Origin: Lachnospiraceae bacterium
GTDB taxonomy: Bacteria > Bacillota > Clostridia > Lachnospirales > Lachnospiraceae
Assembly: GCA_017936885.1 (NCBI GenBank)
Contig: JAGBEO010000004.1
Location: 62,001-126,000 of the forward strand
Direction: 5' to 3'
DNA: 64,000 nucleotides
Below are positions 53,092 to 62,730 of this stretch, piece by piece. The first letter of the stretch is position 1; each line of letters opens with the position of its first letter. A program made the position numbers and the translations under genes. The notes beneath the pieces are model-generated. The model had not been told where the DNA came from and did no database searches. It worked only from the letters and a program-made list of their open reading frames with translations.

Positions 53092-55068
53092 CTACAGCAC
53101 CGCATTTACAATTTCCAGTGCGATATCATAAGCATAATCCTTAACCGCTTTCTCACACAGACGAAGCATTTTCTGATCCGATTCCGGTCTTTCGTATTTC
53201 TTAAGCTCGATAATCTTCTCATTGGCACTGTCTGAATCAAAATCATCCAGCCTGTCCGCTAATTCCTGCAATGCTTTCTTCCACTCATCTTCCGTGATCT
53301 TCTTGATCAGAGTATCTTCCTCAACCTTCTTTGTGGACTCTGTTTTTTCCTCATGATCCAGGTATACCTTCAAACTCTCACGCATGGTTCTCATCATGCT
53401 GAAAAGAATCGGCGAACGGACTTCCACATCCTCAAGCTGTCCCGCCTTACTCATCTTTTCCAGTGTGAATGCTTCATCGGCCAGGTCATCTGCTCCCACA
53501 TTTCTGGCATTTCCTTTTAAGGAATGTACTATGATGGCATAGCCCGGCATATCACCTTTCTTTAAGAAATCCTGTAAGGCCTCTTCCTTCTCCTTCAGTA
53601 TTGTATGGAAATCAAGAAGTACTTTACCGTAAAGTGCCTTGTCACCATTCATGTATTTTAATCCGTTACGAATATTGAAACCGATCATGTACAACTGGCT
53701 TTCTTTGATGCTCAGCGCCATCTCGGCATCCTCTTTCTCATAGTCTCTTCCCATATCCTGATCTTCGGTCAGATATACTACATTGTCCGGCAGATACTCG
53801 ATCAGCATATTTTCGAACTTGTCCGCATCAATAGGCTTCGTAAGATAATCCTGAAAGCCTTCGTTGATATAGAATTCCCTGGCACCCGCCACCGCATTCG
53901 CCGTCAGGGCAATCACCGGGATGTCCCTGGAAGGATTGCCTTCCATCGCCCTGATTGCATGAAGCGTCTGCACACCGTCCATCACCGGCATCATATGGTC
54001 TAAGCAGATCAGATGATAGGTCTTACGCTTGATTAACGCCAGACATTCTTCTCCGCTGTTTGCCACATCGATCTGCAGTCTGGTCTGTTTCAAAAGCCCC
54101 TGCGCCACCGCAAGATTCATGGCATTATCATCCACGATCAGGATTCTTCCAAGGGGCGCGATAAATTTCTGCTGATAATTCTCCCGGCTTCTGAGGCTCT
54201 CCTTATACTGTTTCTCAAAATCGCCAAGTGGTTCCTTATCCACTACATGCTGCACAAGCTTAAAGGCAAATGCGGAGCCTTTACCGTAGACGCTCTGCAC
54301 CTCCAGTTTGCCTCCCATCATCTCTACCAGACGATTGGTAATGGCAAGCCCGAGTCCTGTCCTTTTCCCTGAACTTCTAACTGTCGAATCCATACGCTGG
54401 AAAGCCCCGAACAACTTCGGCATATCCTGTTCCTTAATGCCGATACCGGTGTCTTTCACGATCACATCGATCTCTATCGCATCATCTTCAAGCTGCTTCC
54501 ACCCAAGATGCAGCGTAACCCTTCCTTCCTCCGTAAACTTTACGGCATTGGACAGCAGATTACTGATAATCTGACGGATATGTATCTCATCCCCCATCAG
54601 TTTATAAGGAATATCATTTGCGATATCCAACACCAGATCCAGTTTCTTCTTGCGAAGCTGTATCGAAATACTGTTAATCAGATCATTGAGCAGAGAACTG
54701 ACATCGTAGATTCCTTCCTTCAACTGCAGCTGCCCCGCTTCCAGCTTGGAGAAATCCAGAATATCACTGACTAATGTCAGCAGAATATTACCCGCCTGTC
54801 TGATATCCAGTGCGTATTCTTTGATCGCTTCATCCTGACTCTCACGTATGATTAATTCGTTTAATCCCAAAATCGTATTAATCGGTGTTCTCAATTCATG
54901 GGACATGTTGGCTAAGAATATGTCTCTGGCACCTTCCGCCTTCTTCGCCGCTTTCATAGCATCTTTTAATTCCACATCTTTTTGTTCCAACTGCTCTTTT
55001 GCCTGCAAAAGCGCGGATACCTTCACTTTATTTTTCTCTGCCGGTGTCTGCTTCATTTCCTGATTCAT
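53092..55068 (-). CDS. Soluble hybrid histidine kinase (HisKA-HATPase-REC-HPt)
   Basis: 658 residues; GGAGGGG before ATG 55068. A coiled coil (1-45), H-box SHELRTPINTILG (His about 57), N-box NLLSNAVKF, G-boxes DTGIGI and GLGLAI, a REC domain with DHMMPVMDG (Asp phosphosite, about 355) and an HPt domain with HSLKGNARNVG (His about 513). There is no membrane helix and no PAS, GAF or other sensor domain, so signals must come through a partner. The phosphorelay chain is all in one protein; no output regulator lies nearby. Confidence 0.9.
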   Translation of the reverse strand: MNQEMKQTPAEKNKVKVSALLQAKEQLEQKDVELKDAMKAAKKAEGARDIFLANMSHELRTPINTILGLNELIIRESQDEAIKEYALDIRQAGNILLTLVSDILDFSKLEAGQLQLKEGIYDVSSLLNDLINSISIQLRKKKLDLVLDIANDIPYKLMGDEIHIRQIISNLLSNAVKFTEEGRVTLHLGWKQLEDDAIEIDVIVKDTGIGIKEQDMPKLFGAFQRMDSTVRSSGKRTGLGLAITNRLVEMMGGKLEVQSVYGKGSAFAFKLVQHVVDKEPLGDFEKQYKESLRSRENYQQKFIAPLGRILIVDDNAMNLAVAQGLLKQTRLQIDVANSGEECLALIKRKTYHLICLDHMMPVMDGVQTLHAIRAMEGNPSRDIPVIALTANAVAGAREFYINEGFQDYLTKPIDADKFENMLIEYLPDNVVYLTEDQDMGRDYEKEDAEMALSIKESQLYMIGFNIRNGLKYMNGDKALYGKVLLDFHTILKEKEEALQDFLKKGDMPGYAIIVHSLKGNARNVGADDLADEAFTLEKMSKAGQLEDVEVRSPILFSMMRTMRESLKVYLDHEEKTESTKKVEEDTLIKKITEDEWKKALQELADRLDDFDSDSANEKIIELKKYERPESDQKMLRLCEKAVKDYAYDIALEIVNAVL

Positions 55069-55159
55069 TTCGGCACACCCCTCCTTACTGTTATTTTCTC
55101 CCCTTTATCTATCTCCGCATATAGGCATTTACGAAACACACCACCTATATCTCCACATC

Positions 55160-55651
55160 TCATTTCCTGCGTTCATATTTTACAAATTCATATGCAATAT
55201 CAAAATAAGTCTGTTCCTCGCTGTCCGCTGTGATCTCCCACTCGCCCGTCTCATCCAGATTGGGAAAATACGCATCCGCCTCATATTCATGGTCAATCTT
55301 GGTTACATGTGCCACATCACAGTAAGGAAGCATCATGCGGTAGACGCTCTCACCGCCGATAATATACACATCTTCACTGTTATACTTCTTAAGTTCTTCC
55401 AGTAATTCTTCTTTGCTGTGAACAATAATGGCATCCTTCACCTGATAATTCGGATTGGTTGACAGGATAACATTTGTCCTGTTTTTCAAAGGCATACCCT
55501 GCGGGAATGTCTCCAGTGTCTTTCTGCCGAGTACCACCACTTTACCCGTAGTTTCCTGTCTGAACATTTTATGATCTGCGGGAATACTGACAAGAAGGCT
55601 GTTCCTGCAGCCGATCGCCCAGTTGTTGTCTACTGCTACGATTAAATTCAT
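55160..55651 (-). CDS. folA: Dihydrofolate reductase
   Basis: 163 residues, AAGGAG before ATG 55651. DHFR motifs: LIVAVDNNWAIG, LGRKTLETFP, VYIIGGESVYR, and the final YEFVKYERR. It reduces dihydrofolate to tetrahydrofolate. 30 bp behind thyA, which produces the dihydrofolate. Confidence 0.95.
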   Translation of the reverse strand: MNLIVAVDNNWAIGCRNSLLVSIPADHKMFRQETTGKVVVLGRKTLETFPQGMPLKNRTNVILSTNPNYQVKDAIIVHSKEELLEELKKYNSEDVYIIGGESVYRMMLPYCDVAHVTKIDHEYEADAYFPNLDETGEWEITADSEEQTYFDIAYEFVKYERRK

Positions 55652-55681
55652 ATGTTGCTCCTTTCAAACCCTTTCCCACAC

Positions 55682-56530
55682 TTAAATGGCAACGGGAATA
55701 TTCTCTATCTGTGGTCCGGTCACATAATTTTCCACCTTCACGTCGTTTCTCGTAAACTGATAGAAATCCTTAATCTCCGGATTCAGCCAAAAGACAGGTG
55801 CCTCATAAGCCGGTCTTGCGATCAGTTCCTCAATCAGCGGAATATGCCTGTCATAGATATGGGCGTCTGCAATCACATGTACCAGCTCGCCCACCTCCAT
55901 ATCACAGACCTGAGCCAGCATATGAACAAGTACGGCATACTGCACCACGTTCCAGTTGTTGGCTGCAAGCACATCCTGTGAGCGCTGATTTAAAATAGCA
56001 TTCAGTGTCAGCTTATCGTGTCCCTTCTTCTGTGTCACATTAAACGTCATACTATAAGCACACGGGTACAAATTCATCTCATGCAGATCCTGATGCACAT
56101 AAATATTCGTCATAATACGGCGGCTGAAGGGATTGTTTTTCAGATCATAAATCACCCTGTCTACCTGATCCATCATCCCTTCTTTATACTGGTGCTTCAC
56201 ACCCATCTGATAGCCGTAAGCCTTGCCGATGGAACCATCCTCATCTGCCCATTCATCCCAGATATGGCTGTGTAAGTCATTCACGTTATTAGACTTCTGC
56301 TGCCAGATCCAGAGCATCTCATCCGTAGCGCTTTTCAAAGCAGTACGGCGCAGCGTAATTAAAGGAAACTCCTTCGATAAATCATAACGGTTGACGACAC
56401 CGAATTTCTTAATCGTATAAGCGGGCGTACCGTCCTCCCAGTGGGGTCTGACCTTCTCACCCTCCGTACTGGTTCCATTCTCCAGAATATCCTTGCACAT
56501 ATTAATAAAAATCTGATCTGCTGCACTCAT
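55682..56530 (-). CDS. thyA: Thymidylate synthase
   Basis: 282 residues from ATG 56530 (MSAADQIFINMCKDIL); the longer frame upstream overlaps the preceding gene and lacks a site. Catalytic Cys in LYPCAYSMTFNV (the common form is PPCH-xx-QF, so this is a diverged branch), then LNQRSQDVLAANNWNV and HIYDRHIPL. It methylates dUMP with methylene-THF. 7 bp after the beta-CASP gene and 30 bp before folA. Confidence 0.93.
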   Translation of the reverse strand: MSAADQIFINMCKDILENGTSTEGEKVRPHWEDGTPAYTIKKFGVVNRYDLSKEFPLITLRRTALKSATDEMLWIWQQKSNNVNDLHSHIWDEWADEDGSIGKAYGYQMGVKHQYKEGMMDQVDRVIYDLKNNPFSRRIMTNIYVHQDLHEMNLYPCAYSMTFNVTQKKGHDKLTLNAILNQRSQDVLAANNWNVVQYAVLVHMLAQVCDMEVGELVHVIADAHIYDRHIPLIEELIARPAYEAPVFWLNPEIKDFYQFTRNDVKVENYVTGPQIENIPVAI

Positions 56531-56537
56531 GATTTTG

Positions 56538-58139
56538 TTAATCCCTTTCCCATTTATCGCACAATGAATTGATCTGATCCGCGAACTTCGCCAGATCCTT
56601 ATTGGCACCGCCCTCATTCTTATGGATAACGGCAATAAGTCTCTGTCCGCTGGCAAGCAGCCTTGCGAAGACATCCGATACACCGTGGGCTTTCTTCTTC
56701 ACTGCCACAGGCTCTGCCTCATAAATAAAGCTGCTGCTTATCAAATCAAATCTTGTACCGCTGTAAGGCGCATAGGCACTGATGCCGTGCTCGATTTTCA
56801 GGCATTCGGTAAACAACTTGCAGACACTGTCTTCACCATGTACCACAAACACTTTCTTAGGCTTCTGTGTAAAACCTTCTACCCAGTTGATTAGTCCGTT
56901 CTTGTCCGCATGACCACTCATACCCGCAAGCTTCATGATCCGGGAACGGATTTCTATAGGCTCCCCGAACAGCTTCACCTCTTTGGCACCCTCCACAATC
57001 GCGCGGCCAAGGGTTCCCACTGCCTGATATCCCACAAACAGGATCGTACATTCCGGTCGCCACAGATTGTGCTTCAGGTGATGTCTGATACGTCCCGCCT
57101 CGCACATACCGGAAGCGGATATAATTACCTTCGGTGTATTTTCAAAATTGATCGCCTTGGATTCCTCACTGGTAATCGCAAGCTTAAGCCCCGGAAATGT
57201 GATGGGATTAATGCCCTGTTTCACCAGATCCATAGCTTCTTCATCAAAACAATCGAATTCATTCTTCTGGAAAATTCCGGTAGCTTCCACCGCCAGCGGA
57301 CTGTCCACATAAACGGGAAAATCCTCATGTCCCTTCACCAGACGGTCAGCTTTAATCTGCCGGAGGAAATACAGCATTTCCTGCGTTCTTCCCACTGCGA
57401 AAGAAGGAATCACCACATTACCGCCTTGGTCAAAGGTCTCCTTAAGGATCTTCGTCAGTTCCCCGATGTAATCCGGTCTCTCTTCCCCGTGCAGCCTGTC
57501 ACCGTAGGTGGATTCCATAACCACATAATCCGCCTCCGCCGTCAGCTTCGGATCTTTGATCAGAGGCTGATCGTAATTGCCGATATCACCGGAAAATACG
57601 ATTTTCTTCGTTATACCATCCTCTGTAGCCCAGACCTCGATACTGGAGGAACCCAGCAGATGCCCGATATCCGTAAATCTTATTTTCACACCGTCACAGA
57701 CGGTCACTTCACTGTCATAATCGCAGGGAACAAGCCTTCTGATTGTTCCGTCCGCATCTTCCATCGTATAAAGCGGCTCCACCAGCGCATTGTTGGCACT
57801 ACGCTTCGCCTTACGATTCTTCCATTCCGCTTCCTGCATCTGAATATGTGCACAGTCACGAAGCATGATGCTGCACAGATCACAGGTCGCCGACGTGGCA
57901 TATATCTGCCCTCTGAATCCCCTCGCATACAGCAGAGGAAGCATACCGGAGTGATCCACATGTGCATGTGTCAGGAACACATAATCTATCAATGCAGGCT
58001 CCACCGGCAGTTCACAGTTCTCAAAAGCCTGGCTTCCCTGCTCCATACCATAGTCCACCAACATATTTTTCTCACCGACACGCAGGTAATGACAACTGCC
58101 AGTCACCTCATGATCGGCCCCAATAAACATAAGTTCCAT
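56538..58139 (-). CDS. Metallo-beta-lactamase/beta-CASP RNA-type hydrolase
   Basis: 533 residues, GGAGGG 7 nt before ATG 58139. The metallo-beta-lactamase motif is THAHVDHSG (HxHxDH, about residues 56-61). Further motifs are GHLLGSSS, FSGDIG, the beta-CASP domain, FVGYQAVGTLGRAI, and SGHADKNGL near the end, as in CPSF-73/YhfI-like enzymes. It is probably an RNA endonuclease or related hydrolase. It opens the thyA-folA operon. Confidence 0.92.
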   Translation of the reverse strand: MELMFIGADHEVTGSCHYLRVGEKNMLVDYGMEQGSQAFENCELPVEPALIDYVFLTHAHVDHSGMLPLLYARGFRGQIYATSATCDLCSIMLRDCAHIQMQEAEWKNRKAKRSANNALVEPLYTMEDADGTIRRLVPCDYDSEVTVCDGVKIRFTDIGHLLGSSSIEVWATEDGITKKIVFSGDIGNYDQPLIKDPKLTAEADYVVMESTYGDRLHGEERPDYIGELTKILKETFDQGGNVVIPSFAVGRTQEMLYFLRQIKADRLVKGHEDFPVYVDSPLAVEATGIFQKNEFDCFDEEAMDLVKQGINPITFPGLKLAITSEESKAINFENTPKVIISASGMCEAGRIRHHLKHNLWRPECTILFVGYQAVGTLGRAIVEGAKEVKLFGEPIEIRSRIMKLAGMSGHADKNGLINWVEGFTQKPKKVFVVHGEDSVCKLFTECLKIEHGISAYAPYSGTRFDLISSSFIYEAEPVAVKKKAHGVSDVFARLLASGQRLIAVIHKNEGGANKDLAKFADQINSLCDKWERD

Positions 58140-58300
58140 AAGTAACCCTCCTATTTATTTATCATACCATTTTTTAAATGATGCGTAAATCTTTTCCAGA
58201 ATATCTTTTCAGATTTCTTTCTTAGTCCTGCGGGAATCCGGCGCAACTTTTTCCCCTCTCCCATACAATAAAGTAAGGCTATCATAAAGGGGACCACCCC

Positions 58301-58936
58301 ATGTTTCACATATTCCCTGCCTTGATGTTCTTTCTCCTTGCGGTCACCCTGGATTCCCTGACTGCCGGATTAACCTACGGTACCCGCAGGGTTCACATCA
58401 AGACTATATCTTATATCATTCTGATCTGCGTACCGGCACTCTTTATCACCGCCGCCAACCGAATCGGCTCACTGCTTGCCTGTCTGCTGCCTCCCGGAGC
58501 GCTTCCGTGGATTTCCTTCACTCTTCTGCTCGTGCTTGGCATGAGCAAACTGGCAGAAAGCCTGATCCGTTATCTGGCAGGAAAACACCCCAGTCTCTCC
58601 AGAAACTGGGGTTGCAAAATCAAGCAGATCAACATTATCTTTACCATCTATCTGTCACCCGAAGACGCCAATCAGGAGGATCTGCAGACGCTGAGCGCCA
58701 AAGAAGCGCTTCTTCTCAGTCTGGCCCTTTCCTTGGACAGCATTCTGGTGGGTATGGCTTTTACCGCAGAACCTGTCTCATGGGTTCTTCTTTTCTTCCT
58801 TGCCGTACTTTTCAATCTGTTCTTTTTCCTGCTTGGTTACTTCCTTGGGCATTTCCTCTGTCATCTGTTTCATGTAGATCTCTCCTGGCTCAGCGGTTTA
58901 TTCCTTCTTCTGCTGGCACTACATGCTCTCGCATAA
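58301..58936 (+). CDS. MntP/YtaF-like membrane protein
   Basis: 211 residues, AAGGGG before ATG 58301. Six hydrophobic helices in two halves, each with the family motif (AVTLDSLTAG, ALSLDSILVG). B. subtilis YtaF is a sporulation membrane protein of this family, related to the manganese exporter MntP. Its 3' end overlaps the convergent ATPase gene by 47 bp. Confidence 0.85.
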   Translation: MFHIFPALMFFLLAVTLDSLTAGLTYGTRRVHIKTISYIILICVPALFITAANRIGSLLACLLPPGALPWISFTLLLVLGMSKLAESLIRYLAGKHPSLSRNWGCKIKQINIIFTIYLSPEDANQEDLQTLSAKEALLLSLALSLDSILVGMAFTAEPVSWVLLFFLAVLFNLFFFLLGYFLGHFLCHLFHVDLSWLSGLFLLLLALHALA

Positions 58937-61637
58937 CAGGCGCCTCCGCACTCTCTTTATGACGGCTCCTGCCCACGGCTACAAGCAGCTCATGAACAAT
59001 TAACGGTGTGGCGGACAGGGCAATTAACTGCACCCACTCCGTCATACTCAGGCGCACCGTTCCGAATAATTGAATCAACGGTGATATCTCAGTCACGGCT
59101 ATCTGTAACAGGATTCCCGCCGCAAAGGCAATTATCATATAGGGATTATTCCTGTGATTCATTTTGAATACGGAACGGTTCACATCCCTCATACCTATGG
59201 CATGAAATAACTGACTGATTCCCAACACCATAAAAGCATGGGTCTGCGCCTGTGCCAGCACCGCAGAAATCTTAAGTCCTTCCAAAATATTATGTAAACT
59301 CACAGGCAGGCCTTCCGCCAAAATTCTGTCATACGGCACTTTCAGAAATGCTGCCAGACTCACACCGCCAATCACCAGCCCGTAACAGATCACACACATC
59401 AGTCCTCCTTTGGCGAACAGGGAATCCTCTTTCCTGCGGGGCGGTTCCCGCATCAGGACTTCCGTCTCATTGTCATCCACTCCCAGCGCCAGTGCCGGCA
59501 GCGAATCCGTAATCAGATTGATCCACAGAATAAAGCTTGCTTTTAAAGGGCTGGGCAGACCGGCGGCAATAGTAAGCAGCATCGTTATAATCTCCCCCAG
59601 ATTGGAGGACAGCAGAAAGAGCACCGATTTCCTGATATTCTCATAGATACCCCTGCCTTCCTTAATGGCCAGATGAATGGTAGCAAAATTGTCATCCATC
59701 AAAATAAAATCCGCTGCCCCTCGCGCCACATCGGTACCGTTTAATCCCATGGCAATACCGATGTCTGCCGCCTGCAAAGAAGGAGCATCGTTCACACCGT
59801 CTCCTGTCATCGCCACTGTCCTGCCTAATGTCCGGTACCCCTCCACGATCCGTACCTTGTGCTCCGGTGTCACTCTGGCAAACACTTTAAGGGCCGGCAA
59901 TTTCTGTAAGAAGCTATGATCCTTCATATGATCCAGTTCCCTTCCCGTAATACACTCTGCGGTACTTGAAGCAATTCCCAGCTCTTTCGCAATGGAAAAT
60001 GCCGTATCCGGATGATCCCCCGTAATCATCACCGTGGACACGCCTGCATGTTTAAACGCCTCCACCGCTTCTATCGCCTCCGGTCTGACAGGGTCCTGCA
60101 TACTGATCAGTCCCAGGAAAATCATATGCTTTTCTTCCATACTTCCATGAAGCTCCATGGCAAGTGCCATAACACGTCTTCCATCAGCCATCAGCCGTTT
60201 CTGCATACGAACCACTTCGTCCCGGTCAGACTGCTGCATATCCGCCACCTGTCCGTATCTGTACAGGCTGTCACAGCCTTCCAGAATCCGTTCTGCCGCT
60301 CCTTTGGAATAAGCGATTCTCTCTGTCCCCTCCTGATGTACCGTCGTCATCATTTTACGTCCGGAATCAAACCCTTTCTCATCCACACGGGGATAACGGC
60401 TTCTGATCTGTTCAATGGCCGCTCCGCATTCCTGCGCCATATAGAGCAGCGCCATCTCCGTAGGGTCTCCCAGACTTCCTTCTTCTGTTATGATGCCGTC
60501 ATTACACAAAACGCTTCCCAGAATAAAATGTTTTAAGCACGGGTCAGTTTCCTGTCCTTGCACCGCCGAAGCGAAAAGTCCCTCAAACCGCTCCCGTTTC
60601 GTGAGTCTGCCTTCTAGATAACATTCTGTTACTGTCATTTTATTCTGTGTTAAAGTGCCTGTCTTATCCGAGCACACCACCTCCACGGCACCCAGCGTCT
60701 CTACCGATGCCAGTTTGCGGACAATAGTTCTGGCGCGAACCATACGGGATACGCAGAGCGCCAGCACGATCGTGACGATGGCAGGCAGTCCCTCCGGCAC
60801 GGCTGCCACTGCCAAAGATACCGAAGTAAGCAGCATTTCTCCCACATCCCGTTTCTGCAGTACGGCAACCAGAAATAAAAGCACGCAGATCCCCACTGCC
60901 AGGGCACTGAGCACTTTCCCCAGTTCTCCAAGTTTGATCTGCAGCGGTGTCAGCTTCTCCTTGCCGCTATGCAGCATATCCGCGATATGACCGATACGGG
61001 TATCCATGCCGGTTGCCACCACAATTCCTTTGCCCCGTCCCTTGGTCACATAGGTGGACATATATGCCATATTCATACAACTGTTATCTCCCTGCACCTC
61101 CACCACATGCTCCGCATCCTTTTCCACGGCAACAGACTCTCCTGTAAGGGTAGACTCTTCCACATAAATCCCCTGTGTCTCAATTAATCTCAGATCCGCC
61201 GGAATCATATTACCGGCTTCTAACAGCACGATATCCCCCTGTACCAGATCCTCTGCCGGAATCTTAAGGCGCTCCCCGTCCCGCACGACAACCGCCTGCG
61301 GTGTGGATATTTTCTTCAGTGCTTCCACCGCTCTGCCCGCCTTACCTTCCTGTATGATCCCTATGGTAGCATTGAGCGCAACTACCGTGACAATAATGAC
61401 CGCATCCCCGATCTCCCGAAGCATTACAGAGATCGCCATAGCCACTACCAGAATCAGAATCAGAGGGTCATTCAACTGCTCCAGAATCATCTGGCCCACA
61501 CTTTTCTTCTCCTGATCCTTAAGCTTATTGGCACCGTATTTCGCCTTGCGCTCCATTGCCTCTCTGCGGCTAAGTCCCAGCTCTCTGTCCGTTCCCAGGC
61601 TACGGATCACATCCGACGCCGTTTTCATCTCATACAT
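58890..61637 (-). CDS. Calcium-type P-type ATPase (P2)
   Basis: 915 residues from ATG 61637, GGAGGAG 6 nt upstream. TGES actuator motif, CSDKTGTLTQNKM phosphorylation site, TGDH-D and MTGDGVNDAP hinge. The PEGLP motif in helix 4 (AVPEGLPAIV) is typical of Ca2+ pumps, and DGVNDAPSLQAADIGIAMG follows. The C-terminal helix bundle ends in a polar tail. It should pump Ca2+ or a similar ion out of the cytoplasm. Confidence 0.93.
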   Translation of the reverse strand: MYEMKTASDVIRSLGTDRELGLSRREAMERKAKYGANKLKDQEKKSVGQMILEQLNDPLILILVVAMAISVMLREIGDAVIIVTVVALNATIGIIQEGKAGRAVEALKKISTPQAVVVRDGERLKIPAEDLVQGDIVLLEAGNMIPADLRLIETQGIYVEESTLTGESVAVEKDAEHVVEVQGDNSCMNMAYMSTYVTKGRGKGIVVATGMDTRIGHIADMLHSGKEKLTPLQIKLGELGKVLSALAVGICVLLFLVAVLQKRDVGEMLLTSVSLAVAAVPEGLPAIVTIVLALCVSRMVRARTIVRKLASVETLGAVEVVCSDKTGTLTQNKMTVTECYLEGRLTKRERFEGLFASAVQGQETDPCLKHFILGSVLCNDGIITEEGSLGDPTEMALLYMAQECGAAIEQIRSRYPRVDEKGFDSGRKMMTTVHQEGTERIAYSKGAAERILEGCDSLYRYGQVADMQQSDRDEVVRMQKRLMADGRRVMALAMELHGSMEEKHMIFLGLISMQDPVRPEAIEAVEAFKHAGVSTVMITGDHPDTAFSIAKELGIASSTAECITGRELDHMKDHSFLQKLPALKVFARVTPEHKVRIVEGYRTLGRTVAMTGDGVNDAPSLQAADIGIAMGLNGTDVARGAADFILMDDNFATIHLAIKEGRGIYENIRKSVLFLLSSNLGEIITMLLTIAAGLPSPLKASFILWINLITDSLPALALGVDDNETEVLMREPPRRKEDSLFAKGGLMCVICYGLVIGGVSLAAFLKVPYDRILAEGLPVSLHNILEGLKISAVLAQAQTHAFMVLGISQLFHAIGMRDVNRSVFKMNHRNNPYMIIAFAAGILLQIAVTEISPLIQLFGTVRLSMTEWVQLIALSATPLIVHELLVAVGRSRHKESAEAPVMREHVVPAEEGINR

Positions 61638-61844
61638 TCGCACTCCTCCTACCTCTTTAAATATGTCGTCTCAATGGCACAGGCTTGTCATTACTCTGTA
61701 ACATATATGTAGAAAAGCTATTTAATATTACACATTATGTAAACTTTATTTAATAATTTGTCCTACTTTTCCCATTGTAAATTCTGTCTGCCGCCACTAT
61801 AATAAATTGCAAATCAATGATAATAAACTTGAAAGGCATAATAC

Positions 61845-62573
61845 ATGTCCATGATAAATTCCATACTGATTATAGAAGATGACTCAGCTCTGGCAGCGGG
61901 ACTTACCAGAGCGTTAACTTATGAGAACCAGATTGCAGACTCCTGCAGAAGCATTGCTGCCGCAAGAGCCAAATTAGAACATACTTCTTATGATTTACTG
62001 CTCTTAGATATCAATCTGCCTGACGGAAGCGGGCTGGATTTTCTCGCCGAACTGAAAACAGCCTATAAGGTTCCCGTCATTTTACTGACTGCCAACGACA
62101 TGGAAACCGACATTGTCACAGGCCTGGAAGCAGGTGCCGATGACTATATCACCAAACCCTTCTCCCTCGCCGTACTCCGCGCCAGGGTAAATGCCAGACT
62201 AAGAGCATCCGTCACCGGGAACACTTGCAACATACAGCCCGGAGCCGCCGGGCAATCGGCTGGTCATACTGCTGCCCCGCTGTGCTTTGACGATTACAGC
62301 TTTGATTTTGAGCGAATGGTCTTCACTCATGCGGGCATCAACGTGGAACTTAGTAAAACAGAACAAAAACTTCTGCGCCTGCTTGTAGAAAATGCCGGAA
62401 ACACCCTTTCCCGCAGCACTTTGATAGACCGCATCTGGACAGATGGGGCTGCCTATGTAGATGAAAACGCCCTGTCCGTGACAGTCAAAAGACTGCGGGA
62501 CAAGCTTTCCGCGCAGAATTATATCAAAACCGTTTATGGTATCGGATATTCGTGGGTCGATCCCTCAGACTGA
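61845..62573 (+). CDS. OmpR-family response regulator
   Basis: 242 residues, GAAAGG before ATG 61845. A receiver domain (LIIEDDSALAAG acid pocket, LLLDINLPDGSG with phospho-Asp, LTAND, KPFSLAVL) and a winged-helix output domain (LSKTEQKLLRLLVEN, VDENALSVTVKRLRDKL). First gene of a two-component system followed by an ABC transporter. Confidence 0.93.
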   Translation: MSMINSILIIEDDSALAAGLTRALTYENQIADSCRSIAAARAKLEHTSYDLLLLDINLPDGSGLDFLAELKTAYKVPVILLTANDMETDIVTGLEAGADDYITKPFSLAVLRARVNARLRASVTGNTCNIQPGAAGQSAGHTAAPLCFDDYSFDFERMVFTHAGINVELSKTEQKLLRLLVENAGNTLSRSTLIDRIWTDGAAYVDENALSVTVKRLRDKLSAQNYIKTVYGIGYSWVDPSD

Positions 62574-62730
62574 GAACATCCGTCTGCCATGAAAACATCA
62601 CCAGCCAGAAAACATAATAGTTGATTGCAAAACTCGCTTAGGTTTATTGAAATATGCACAACAAAAGTTATGTTGTGACGAGTTTCACAAACGCCTATAA
62701 AAATTTAAGTTCATAAGGAGAATCCACACT

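Noticed and set aside
58890-58936. A frame error where the YtaF-like and ATPase genes overlap.
   Set aside because: Both C-termini look normal for their families; a 47-bp convergent overlap is plausible.
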